From: Halococcus salifodinae DSM 8989 | GTDB lineage: Archaea; Halobacteriota; Halobacteria; Halobacteriales; Halococcaceae | Assembly (NCBI RefSeq): GCF_000336935.1 | Contig: NZ_AOME01000075.1 | Span: forward strand, 1-42,215 | Length of the DNA: 42,215 nucleotides | Direction: 5' to 3' | In this document: in pieces, positions 16,264 through 23,677 of the stretch | How positions within the stretch are numbered: the first letter of the stretch is position 1 | How the letters are laid out: each line of letters opens with the position of its first letter | Notes under the pieces: generated by a model | The model's database searches: none | Seen by the model: the letters and a program-made list of their open reading frames with translations, nothing else | What the model was told of the DNA's origin: nothing | Position numbers and translations under genes: made by a program

Positions 16264-17364
16264 ATGTCGACCAACGATCCGATACAGGGTATGGAGGGAC
16301 GGCTCGACGGCGATGTCGTTCGTGTCGGTGGCGACGCTCGCCAGCGGTACTACGATTCTAGTGGATACGGTCGGCCCACAGGCGAGGGAGTCGCGCTCGC
16401 ACCGGTCGAGGCCGCCCACCTGCTCTTTCGCGGCGATCTCGACGCGGTCGACGGGATGGGATTTCGGAAATTCCTCAGCGTCGAAGACCGCCTCGTCGTC
16501 CGATTCCTGGTCTACAAGGACTTCCGCGAGCGCGGGTTCTACCTCTCTCCTGTGCGTGAAGGCTGGATCGACGCCGACGACCTCGCGCACGACGACTCCA
16601 CCGCCGCCGACCACGACCGCAGTACGGACGGCCCGCGCGCCGATCTCGTCGTCTATCCGCAGGGCAAGGGGCCGTGGGACGACGAGATTGCCTACCGGGT
16701 CCGGATCGTCGGCGAGCGCGAATCGATCCGGACGTCGAGTCTCGGGCGGTGCGTCCTCGCGGTCGTCGACGAGGAGAGCGAGATCACCTACCTCGACACC
16801 ACCCGTCCCGCCATCGACGGATCGACGACGGACGACCTGCCGACGAACGTTGCGGGCGATCTCCTCGCCGATCGCGCGATCCTCTGGAACCCACCCGACG
16901 AACTGTACGAGGCGGCCTTTTACGGTCAGCGCCTCGCCGGCCGCGGGGCCGAGGGCGGTCCGCTCCAGCTCTCCCTGGTCGAGACCGCCTTCCTCCTCGG
17001 CGAGGGCACGATCGACCTCGGGGTCGACCTCGCCGCGGTCGTCGAACGCGGCCGGCGGGTCGAGGGCGAGCGTTTCGACCGCCGGCTCGCGGTGTACACG
17101 GCGCTCCGCGAGGCAGGCCTCGTCCCGAAGACTGGCTTCAAGTTCGGGGCTGATTTCCGGACCTACGCCGACGTCGAGAGCGTCGATTCCCTCGGCCACT
17201 CCGAGCGACTCGTCCGGGCGCTGCCCGCGGACCACGCGTTCGCGCCGCGTGAGCTCTCGCTCGACGTTCGGCTCGCCGGCGGGGTTCACAAACGCATGAC
17301 GTTCGCACTGACGACCCCAACCGGCGAGATCGACTGGCTCGCCGTCGAGCGGCTCACGCCCTGA
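16264..17364 (+). CDS. endA: tRNA-splicing endonuclease EndA (two-repeat type)
   Basis: A protein of about 366 residues consisting of two fused EndA units, the homodimeric arrangement of euryarchaea. It cleaves bulge-helix-bulge motifs in pre-tRNA and pre-rRNA. The N-terminal unit (RFLVYKDFRERGFYLSP, then VVYPQGKGPWDDEIAYRV) is degenerate. The C-terminal unit keeps the catalytic triad: Tyr in KFGADFRTYAD, His in LGHSERLVRAL and Lys in GGVHKRMTFAL. The start is uncertain: ATG at 16264 or ATG at 16291 (MEGRLDGDVVRVGG), the latter closer to homologues. Two good substrates for this enzyme lie in the same window, the processing stems of 16S and 23S rRNA. It precedes trpS, a common haloarchaeal arrangement. 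Confidence 0.93.
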   Translation: MSTNDPIQGMEGRLDGDVVRVGGDARQRYYDSSGYGRPTGEGVALAPVEAAHLLFRGDLDAVDGMGFRKFLSVEDRLVVRFLVYKDFRERGFYLSPVREGWIDADDLAHDDSTAADHDRSTDGPRADLVVYPQGKGPWDDEIAYRVRIVGERESIRTSSLGRCVLAVVDEESEITYLDTTRPAIDGSTTDDLPTNVAGDLLADRAILWNPPDELYEAAFYGQRLAGRGAEGGPLQLSLVETAFLLGEGTIDLGVDLAAVVERGRRVEGERFDRRLAVYTALREAGLVPKTGFKFGADFRTYADVESVDSLGHSERLVRALPADHAFAPRELSLDVRLAGGVHKRMTFALTTPTGEIDWLAVERLTP

Positions 17365-17368
17365 TGGG

Positions 17369-18076
17369 TCAGAGTTTCGGAACGTACACTAGCGGAGCGT
17401 GGTGCCACGCCCACCGCACGTCGGGTCGGTCGGCGACTGTGAACGCGCTTCGTGGCCACGTCCCGAGCGTCTCGTAGATCCGTTCGCGGGAGAGCACGCT
17501 GTCGCCGTCGAGCAGCGCGCCGAATCGCTCGGTGTACTGGTCGGGATCGAACACGAACGGGTGGTCGGCGTTGTCGTGCGGGTCGTCGGCGGCGACGAGA
17601 CAGAACTCGCGGGCGGCGCGGTTCATGTAGTTGCACACGAGCGCGCCGCCCGGTGCGACCGCCGCATAGAGGTTCTCCAGTGCTTGCTCCACATCCCGCA
17701 CGTACTGGAGCGTGAAGTACGCAAACACGACACCGAACTCACGGTCGGGAGTGAATTCCGGGAGCGTCGTCTGTTCGAACCGGACGTTCTCGACCCCCTC
17801 TCGTGCGGCGCGGTCGCGGTTCCGTTCGACGACCGGCGCGGCCGTGTCGTAGCCGACCACCGGCTCCGCGAGGCGATCGGCCACCGCGAACGTCGTGACA
17901 CCGGCTCCACAGCCCACGTCGGCGACGCCTGGCGGCGCGTCGAACCGCTCGACGAATTCGGGCAGTACCTCGGCCGCGTGGTGGGCGCTCGGGCTCGCCT
18001 CCTCACGTTTCTCCTCGTCGGCGTCGGTCCAGTATGCGTCCCAGTCGAAACTCGCTTCGGCGGCTTCGCCGCTCAT
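17369..18076 (-). CDS. SAM-dependent methyltransferase, class I
   Basis: A 235-residue Rossmann-type methyltransferase. Motif I, which binds S-adenosylmethionine, is VADVGCGAGVTTFAVAD. Motif II is near VVGYDTAAPVVERNRD and motif IV is FGVVFAYFTLQYVRDVEQAL, followed by VAPGGALVCNYMN. The start MSGEAAEASFDWDAYW was chosen at 18076. It overlaps the stop codon of the upstream Nudix-like gene by four bases (ATGA), so the two are translationally coupled. It converges with endA, leaving four bases between stops. The methyl acceptor cannot be inferred; similarity to small-molecule and ubiquinone-type methyltransferases is only general. Confidence 0.85.
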   Translation of the reverse strand: MSGEAAEASFDWDAYWTDADEEKREEASPSAHHAAEVLPEFVERFDAPPGVADVGCGAGVTTFAVADRLAEPVVGYDTAAPVVERNRDRAAREGVENVRFEQTTLPEFTPDREFGVVFAYFTLQYVRDVEQALENLYAAVAPGGALVCNYMNRAAREFCLVAADDPHDNADHPFVFDPDQYTERFGALLDGDSVLSRERIYETLGTWPRSAFTVADRPDVRWAWHHAPLVYVPKL

Positions 18077-18621
18077 TCGTCCGCCCCGACGAACCGTTCG
18101 ACATCGGCGCGACGGCCGGTCCCGTCCGCTTCGAGCCACTCCGGTACTGCCTCGACCCACTGGAACTCACAATCCGCTTCGTCGAACCCGTCTGTCACCG
18201 TATCGTCGGCGATGGAGCCTTCGAGGACGGCGTGATGGGTTCGTGACTGTCTCTCGCCGCCGACGACGTGTTCCACCTCGCAGACCGCTCGCACGTCGTC
18301 GAGCGTCGTGTCAGCGCCCGTCATCTCCTCGATCAGCCATCGACCGACTGTCGCCCAGTCGCCCTCCGGCTCGACCGTCTCGTTCGGCAGGACCGCGAAC
18401 TCGTCTTCGGGGTTGACGACGAGGAGCAACCGTCCATCAGTGTCCGTGACCCCGACGACGACCCGCCCCGCGGCGTCGGTTTCACAGTGCTCTACGTCGT
18501 CGCGTTCGTACGTCCGCCGCTCGGACGCCACCCCACTTCGTTCGGCCACCGCTGCCGGGTTCGTTACCGTCAACCTGTCGCCTCGCTCTCCGTCCACCGT
18601 GTCGGATGTGTGTCCTGTCAT
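18073..18621 (-). CDS. Nudix-like protein with degenerate catalytic box
   Basis: A 182-residue acidic protein. The middle resembles a Nudix fold: VVVGVTDTDGRLLLVVNPED strands, then a Nudix-box-like helix NETVEPEGDWATVGRWLIEE followed by MTGA. Compared with GX5EX7REUXEEXGU, the first Gly is Asn, the RE pair is RW, and one residue is inserted before the last Gly; the EE pair is kept. It is therefore probably not a standard Nudix hydrolase, though a substrate-binding role is possible. ATG at 18621 (MTGHTSDTV). It overlaps the methyltransferase start by four bases and is divergent from trpS. Confidence 0.6.
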   Translation of the reverse strand: MTGHTSDTVDGERGDRLTVTNPAAVAERSGVASERRTYERDDVEHCETDAAGRVVVGVTDTDGRLLLVVNPEDEFAVLPNETVEPEGDWATVGRWLIEEMTGADTTLDDVRAVCEVEHVVGGERQSRTHHAVLEGSIADDTVTDGFDEADCEFQWVEAVPEWLEADGTGRRADVERFVGADE

Positions 18622-18818
18622 GGTGTAGCAGTTGCTACTCGCCGCTCGATGCGACACCGCTAAACCGACGCCACCGTGGCTCTCCGGTGGCTTCTCGGCG
18701 TACTGACTGCTCCGATAAAAAACTGTCGAAAGCCGAGATTTTACTCTTCACTTACTACTTCAAACGCCGTGGGTTTAGTTCTTTCCCCGCGGTGTGGGCG
18801 GTTGCGGGGAACGAACCC

Positions 18819-18823
18819 TTTTT
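18819..18823 (+). promoter_or_regulatory. Putative trpS promoter box
   Basis: TTTTT lies 29-33 nt before the trpS ATG at 18852, within AACCCTTTTTGCGCG. It supports the chosen start and a leaderless transcript. Confidence 0.45.
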
Positions 18824-18851
18824 GCGCGAACCTGCCCGACCCCGAGACGAA

Positions 18852-20534
18852 ATGGCCGACGATCACCGCGACGGGGACGACGCCTCGTCCGAGCGCTCGG
18901 TTCCCGACGAGGGCGAGCGCTCCCGAAGCGACGACCGTGAGCCTCGTCGGAGTGTGTCGGACACATCGACACTCTGTTCGGATGGTGGGACCGCCACCGG
19001 AGCCGACGAGACGACGCTCGACCCGTGGGGTTCCTCGACGGTTGCCGATTATCGAAACCTGTTCGAGGAGTTCGGAATCGAGGAGTTCGACGACGTGCTC
19101 CCGAACGTGCCGGACCCACACTATCTGATGCGTCGCGGGGTCATCTTCGGCCACCGCGATTACGACCGCGTGCTGGCGGCGCTCGAAGCGAACGAACCCG
19201 CCGCCGCGCTCTCGGGGTTCATGCCGACCGGCGACCCCCACATCGGCCACAAGCTCGTCTTCGACGAACTGGTCTGGCATCAAGAGCGCGGCGCGGATTC
19301 GTATGGCCTGATCGCCGATCTCGAAGCCCACAGTGCGCGCGGGCTCGACTGGGACGAGATCGACGACCACGCCCGCGATTACCTCCTCTCGCTCATCGCA
19401 CTCGGGTTCGATCCCGAGGAGGGAGAGCTCTACCGCCAATCCGACAACCGTCCGCTTCAGGATCTCGCCTTCGAGCTCGGCGTCGAGACGAACCTCTCCG
19501 AACTCGAAAGCATCTACGGGTTCGGCGGCGAGACCGACGTCTCGCACATGCAGTCGGTCGTGACCCAGATGGCGGACATCCTCTACCCCCAACTCGACGA
19601 GCCCAAACCCACCGTGATCCCTGTCGGGCCGGACCAGGACCCCCACGTCCGCCTCGCGCGCGACCTCGCGGCGCGGATGCGCTTCTTTGGGGTGACGGCG
19701 GCGTACGCGAGCTTCGAGGCCGATCCCGAGGAACGCCATCTCATCGCCGCGGCCCACGAGGAACTCTCGTCGAACGTCGAAACTGGGGCTCCCGAGGATG
19801 TCGATCCGGTGCGGTGCGTTGAGGCTGCCGACTGGCTCGCGGACCGGGCCGAGGCCAGCACTGACGACGCCGGTCCAGATGACGGCACCCGAACGGACGC
19901 CATCGAGAAACTCCGGGCCGCCGGCAAGGAGCCGCTCAGGCCCCGAACCCGATTCCTCGATCGCAACGCGACCGACGAGGCGTTTTCGGCGCTCATCGAG
20001 GCGATCGATGGCGAGAAACGCGTCTACGACGAGCATATCGACAGTTTCGATCTCGGGCTCGACGCGGCCGACGACCTCGCCCGCGACATCGAACTCGACC
20101 ACGGCGGCTACGGCTTCCGCGCGCCGTCGTCGATCTACCATCGGTTCATGACTGGCCTTACGGGCGGCAAGATGTCCTCGTCGATCCCGGCGAGTCACAT
20201 CAGCCTGCTCGACGACCCCGAGACGGGGTACGACAAGGTGAAATCCGCGACCACCGGCGGGCGCGAGACGGCGGAACTCCAGCGCGAGCTCGGCGGCGAG
20301 GCCGACGAGTGTCCTGTGTACGAGCTCTATGCCTATCTCCTCGCGGCGGACGACGACGAGCTCGCCACAGAGGTCTACGAGGAGTGCGTCGGTGGCGAAC
20401 GGCTGTGTGGCGGGTGCAAGGAACAGGCCGCCGAACTAATGCGTGACTTTCTCGCCGATCATCAGGAGAAACGAGCGGAGGCCGAAGAGATCCTCGACGA
20501 TCTCGATATCGACCTCGATACCGAGCGGGCGTAA
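18852..20534 (+). CDS. trpS: Tryptophanyl-tRNA synthetase
   Basis: A class I synthetase of 560 residues. The HIGH motif is PTGDPHIGHK (about 125-134) and the KMSKS motif is GGKMSSSIP (about 438). The active-site stretch PVGPDQDPHVRLARDLAARM is typical of archaeal/eukaryotic TrpRS. The first 60 residues are an acidic, low-complexity extension (Asp, Glu, Arg, Ser) ending at DPWGSSTVADYRNL, where the conserved protein begins. A CGGCKEQ motif occurs near the C-terminus. The start at 18852 is supported by the TTTTT box; the frame remains open upstream to 18606. It lies near endA, the enzyme that removes the intron usually present in haloarchaeal tRNA-Trp. Confidence 0.95.
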   Translation: MADDHRDGDDASSERSVPDEGERSRSDDREPRRSVSDTSTLCSDGGTATGADETTLDPWGSSTVADYRNLFEEFGIEEFDDVLPNVPDPHYLMRRGVIFGHRDYDRVLAALEANEPAAALSGFMPTGDPHIGHKLVFDELVWHQERGADSYGLIADLEAHSARGLDWDEIDDHARDYLLSLIALGFDPEEGELYRQSDNRPLQDLAFELGVETNLSELESIYGFGGETDVSHMQSVVTQMADILYPQLDEPKPTVIPVGPDQDPHVRLARDLAARMRFFGVTAAYASFEADPEERHLIAAAHEELSSNVETGAPEDVDPVRCVEAADWLADRAEASTDDAGPDDGTRTDAIEKLRAAGKEPLRPRTRFLDRNATDEAFSALIEAIDGEKRVYDEHIDSFDLGLDAADDLARDIELDHGGYGFRAPSSIYHRFMTGLTGGKMSSSIPASHISLLDDPETGYDKVKSATTGGRETAELQRELGGEADECPVYELYAYLLAADDDELATEVYEECVGGERLCGGCKEQAAELMRDFLADHQEKRAEAEEILDDLDIDLDTERA

Positions 20535-20670
20535 CGGCCGTCAGAAAACGGGATCGACGCTCTTCACCGTCGATCGAATCGATTTCCGTGTGACCTCGTT
20601 ACGGAGTCCGGTGATTACGGTCGATTCGTCGAGATCGAGTCACGACACAAACGAGAACCGCAGACCACAC

Positions 20671-20763
20671 CCTCCCCAGCCGACTCCCTCACTCGCTCCG
20701 CTCGTTCGGTCATCCCTCGCACGGGAGAGCGCTTCCACACCACAGCGCTCTCCGCGCGCCACC
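20671..20763 (-). repeat. Dispersed hairpin repeat, copy B
   Basis: This is the reverse-complement counterpart of copy A (14308-14404), in the gap between trpS and the flavin reductase gene. Its core is a perfect 10-bp stem, GGAGAGCGCT (20724-20733) and AGCGCTCTCC (20744-20753), with a 10-nt loop. Both flanking blocks (CCTCCCCAGCCGA and CGCTCTCCGCGCGCCACC) match copy A. Confidence 0.7.
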
Positions 20764-20797
20764 GTCCATCAGCGGAGGCGCTTTTCTTGATGCCGTC

Positions 20798-21856
20798 TCA
20801 TCCGTAGCTCTCCTCCTCGTAGTAGAGGTCCGGAACGCCGAGTGGTTCGATCACTTCCCTGACGCTGTTGCACATCGCGCCGATGCCACAGACGTACACC
20901 TCGGCGTTTTCGGGGTCGATCCGTGCGTCGATGTCTTCGGCAGGCTCGCTGCCGACGAACTCCGTGGTGTCGGGCGGCAGTGTGTCGGTGTCGACGCAGT
21001 CGGGATCGAGATACTTCAGGAGGGTGTGCTGGACGTATTCGGTCTCGCCGTCCCAGTTGCCCATGTACGACTCCCGGCTGCACGTCATGACTGGGTGAAA
21101 GTTGTCGTGCTCGGCGGCGAGATCGAGAAACGCCTCGCGGTAGGGCAGGTCGTCGACCCACGACGCGCCGAGGAACAGCCAGACGTCACGTTCCTCGCCC
21201 TCGTACTCGTCGAGCCCTTCCTCGAAGACGTAGTCGATCATGCTTTTGAATGGTGCTGCGCCGGTGCCGGTGGCGACGAACACGAGATCGCGCTCTGTGG
21301 GGTCCTGCAGCAGGAACTCGTCGCCGTAGGGGCCTCGAAGAAACAGCTCGTCGCCCTCGACGGTGCGATCGCAGAGATCGGGCGTGAGCTCGCCGTCAGG
21401 CACCCGTCGAATACAGAGTTCGATCTCGTCCCGATTCGGCGAGCTCGCGATCGAATAGACTCGCGGGGCCTCCTCCTCGTAGCTGATTCTCGCATACTGG
21501 CCCGGTACGAACTCGAACGGCTCCTCGGGCCGGAAGCGGAGCCGGAGCAACGACGGGGACGACCGCTCGGCCCGCTCGCGGAGCGCCTCGACCTTCGACG
21601 CCATCGTTTCGGCGAGATGGTCCTTGCCCGTGTCTGCGAACCGCTCGATGGCGTCGTCCCACGCCTCGGCGTCGGTCACGTCGCCTGGCGGCTCGCCGCC
21701 GAGGCTCTCGACCAGCATCTCGCGGTCGGCGTCGAGCGCCGCCTCGATCTCGCCGTTTCGCTCGCGGTCCATCGGCGTCGTGGACGTCACGACCGCGGCC
21801 TGGTTCTCGATCTCCGCCTCGGCCGCCTGCGCCTCGGAGATGCGTTTCGGGGACAT
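20798..21856 (-). CDS. FAD/NAD(P)-binding oxidoreductase, ferredoxin-NADP reductase family
   Basis: A 352-residue protein. Residues about 1-95 are a helical, charged N-terminal region not typical of the family. The flavin domain follows: FVPGQYARISYEEEAPRVYS with RVYSIASSP as the FAD motif, and LFLRGPYGDEFLLQD. The nucleotide domain has VFVATGTGAAPFKSMIDYV and ends with VYVCGIGAMCNSVREVI. The aromatic C-terminus of classical FNR is not evident (it ends YYEEESYG). No iron-sulfur motif is visible, so electrons would pass to a separate partner, probably a ferredoxin. It is divergent from the pheST leader; CTAACA on its strand lies about 30 nt upstream of the ATG. Confidence 0.8.
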   Translation of the reverse strand: MSPKRISEAQAAEAEIENQAAVVTSTTPMDRERNGEIEAALDADREMLVESLGGEPPGDVTDAEAWDDAIERFADTGKDHLAETMASKVEALRERAERSSPSLLRLRFRPEEPFEFVPGQYARISYEEEAPRVYSIASSPNRDEIELCIRRVPDGELTPDLCDRTVEGDELFLRGPYGDEFLLQDPTERDLVFVATGTGAAPFKSMIDYVFEEGLDEYEGEERDVWLFLGASWVDDLPYREAFLDLAAEHDNFHPVMTCSRESYMGNWDGETEYVQHTLLKYLDPDCVDTDTLPPDTTEFVGSEPAEDIDARIDPENAEVYVCGIGAMCNSVREVIEPLGVPDLYYEEESYG

Positions 21857-21969
21857 TCGTCACTCGTCGCGTCGTGCCCGTCCCTGTTAGCTCTTCTGCG
21901 GGCACAGCTGGGCACGGTCGGGGCCGATCGAGATCAGTCGCGACCGACCCCACCTCCCGACCCGGAAGG

Positions 21970-21974
21970 TTTTT
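21970..21974 (+). promoter_or_regulatory. Putative promoter of the pheST leader
   Basis: TTTTT in AAGGTTTTTGCC lies 26-30 nt before the ATG at 22000, the same spacing seen before lpdA, trpS, cofH and the NCS2 gene. Transcription would start at or very near the leader ATG. Confidence 0.45.
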
Positions 21975-21999
21975 GCCGGCGAGCGCGCCACTCGGTGAC

Positions 22000-22089
22000 A
22001 TGGCAGCCGAACCTCGTGTCGGACGCTCCGGAGACCGACCACCGATCGCGACTGTGGCGTTCGGCGTTCGCTTTTTCTTCGCGAACTAA
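22000..22089 (+). CDS. Candidate Phe-rich leader peptide upstream of pheST
   Basis: A 29-codon frame, ATG at 22000 and TAA at 22087-22089. The last nine residues are FGVRFFFAN: four Phe, three of them consecutive (codons TTT TTC TTC at 22072-22080). It resembles in layout the E. coli pheM leader peptide, which controls pheST by attenuation. It ends 88 nt before pheS. A T-rich promoter box is correctly spaced upstream for a leaderless mRNA. Expression and function are inferred; a chance reading frame is possible. Confidence 0.45.
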   Translation: MAAEPRVGRSGDRPPIATVAFGVRFFFAN

Positions 22090-22126
22090 CGGGCGGTGGA
22101 ACCCGTGGCGGTGCGGGTGAAACCGC
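22089..22126 (+). promoter_or_regulatory. Alternative stems between leader frame and pheS
   Basis: Three mutually competing short stems begin at the leader stop codon: ACGGG (22089-22093) with CCCGT (22102-22106); ACCCG (22101-22105) with CGGGT (22114-22118); GCGGT (22108-22112) with ACCGC (22122-22126). The first and second share a segment, as in attenuators. Each stem is only 5 bp and no T-run follows. A TTAGTT at 22146-22151 could also be an independent pheS promoter. Confidence 0.3.
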
Positions 22127-22177
22127 TCGATCGGCATCGGAACCGTTAGTTGAACGACCCTCGGTATACCCCATAAC

Positions 22178-23677
22178 ATGAAACTCCCCGAAGCCCAGCT
22201 CGCGGTGCTCGAAGCCGCGAGCGCGAACGACGCACAGCCGATCGACCGCCTCGCCGAGGAAACGGACCTCGACCCTCCGACCGTCGCTGGCGCGGCGTTC
22301 GCCCTCGAAGAGGAGGGCCTCGTGGGCGTCACCGAACGCGTCGAGACCTCGGTGACGCTCACCGACGAAGGGCACGAGTATCTCGACACCGGCCTCCCCG
22401 AAATCGCCCTGTTCGAGGCCGCGCGGGAGGCCGACGGCGAGACCGATCTCGGCAGCGTGATCGAGGCGGCAGACCTCGCCGGCCCGCAGGTCGACATCGC
22501 ACTCTCGAACTACGCCCGGAAGGGCTACGGAACGATTGAGAGCGGGACGGTCACCGCCGACGCGGACGCCGATCCCGACGCCGATCCCGAACGACGCGCG
22601 CTCGCCGCGCTCGCCGGTGGCGAGTCGATCGCGGACGAGTCGGTGCTCGATCGGCTCGCGAGTCGAAACCTGGTCGAGCGTCACGAGACCACCCATCGGG
22701 AAGTCCGTCTCACCGACGACGGGATCACCGCGCTGATGGAAGGCGTCGAGACCGCCGATACGGTGGGCCAGGTCACGCCAGAACTCCTCACCACCGGCGA
22801 GTGGGAGGACGTCGAGTTCGCCGAGTACAACGTCGAGGCTGACGCCGAGGAGGCCCACGGCGGCCGGACCCACGTCCTCCGACGGACCGCCGAGCGCGTC
22901 AAGGACGTGCTCGTCGGGATGGGATTCGAGGAGATGGACGGCCCGCATGTCGACGCCGACTTCTGGATCAACGACTGCCTGTTCATGCCCCAGGACCATC
23001 CCGCCAGAACGCACTGGGGGCGCTTCGAGATGGACCAACCGACCGAAATCGACGACCTGCCCGAGGACCTCGTCGAGCGCGTCCGTGCAGCCCACCGCGA
23101 CGGCGTCGGTCCTGACAGTGACGGGTATCACTCGCCGTGGGAGGCCGAGTTCGCACGCGAACTCGCGCTCCGTGGTCACACTACGTCGTTGTCATCACGA
23201 TATCTCTCGGGGTTCGAAGTCGGCGAGCTGGAGCCGCCACAGCGCTTCTTCAGCGTGGAGAAGGTGTACCGCAACGACACTCTCGACGCGACACACCTGC
23301 TCGAGTTCTTCCAGATCGAGGGCCTGGTGATGGCGGAAAACCTCTCGGTGCGTGACCTGATGGGCACGTTCACCGAGTTCTACGAGCAGTTCGGGATCAC
23401 CGATCTGGAGTTCAAGCCGACGTACAACCCCTACACCGAGCCGAGCTTCGAACTGTTCGGTGAGCACCCCGTGACGGGCGAGATCGTCGAAATCGGCAAT
23501 TCGGGTCTGTTCCGGCCCGAGATGCTCGAACCGCTCGGGGTCGACTGCGACGTGATGGCGTGGGGGCTCGCGCTCGAACGCCTCCTGATGCTCACCCACG
23601 GGTTCGAGGATATTCGGGACGTGCACGGCACGCTGGTGGACCTCGACTTCCTCCGGAACGCGGAGGTGGTGTACTGA
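22178..23677 (+). CDS. pheS: Phenylalanyl-tRNA synthetase alpha subunit
   Basis: A 499-residue class II synthetase catalytic subunit of the archaeal/eukaryotic type. The N-terminal 200 residues form winged-helix-like DNA/tRNA-binding repeats (LPEAQLAVLEAASANDAQPI, then a second copy near DPERRALAALAGGESIADES). The catalytic domain starts near residue 230. Motif 2 is FFSVEKVYRNDTLDATHLLE, followed by FFQIEGLVM. Motif 3 is VMAWGLALERLLML. The stop codon overlaps the pheT start (TGATG). A short Phe-rich reading frame lies upstream. It joins with PheT as an alpha2-beta2 enzyme. Confidence 0.95.
   Translation: MKLPEAQLAVLEAASANDAQPIDRLAEETDLDPPTVAGAAFALEEEGLVGVTERVETSVTLTDEGHEYLDTGLPEIALFEAAREADGETDLGSVIEAADLAGPQVDIALSNYARKGYGTIESGTVTADADADPDADPERRALAALAGGESIADESVLDRLASRNLVERHETTHREVRLTDDGITALMEGVETADTVGQVTPELLTTGEWEDVEFAEYNVEADAEEAHGGRTHVLRRTAERVKDVLVGMGFEEMDGPHVDADFWINDCLFMPQDHPARTHWGRFEMDQPTEIDDLPEDLVERVRAAHRDGVGPDSDGYHSPWEAEFARELALRGHTTSLSSRYLSGFEVGELEPPQRFFSVEKVYRNDTLDATHLLEFFQIEGLVMAENLSVRDLMGTFTEFYEQFGITDLEFKPTYNPYTEPSFELFGEHPVTGEIVEIGNSGLFRPEMLEPLGVDCDVMAWGLALERLLMLTHGFEDIRDVHGTLVDLDFLRNAEVVY

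Noticed and set aside
18660..18851. A Trp-rich leader peptide before trpS, by analogy with pheST
   Set aside because: I looked for short frames with clustered Trp codons and found none; the His leader idea for hisS was likewise negative.
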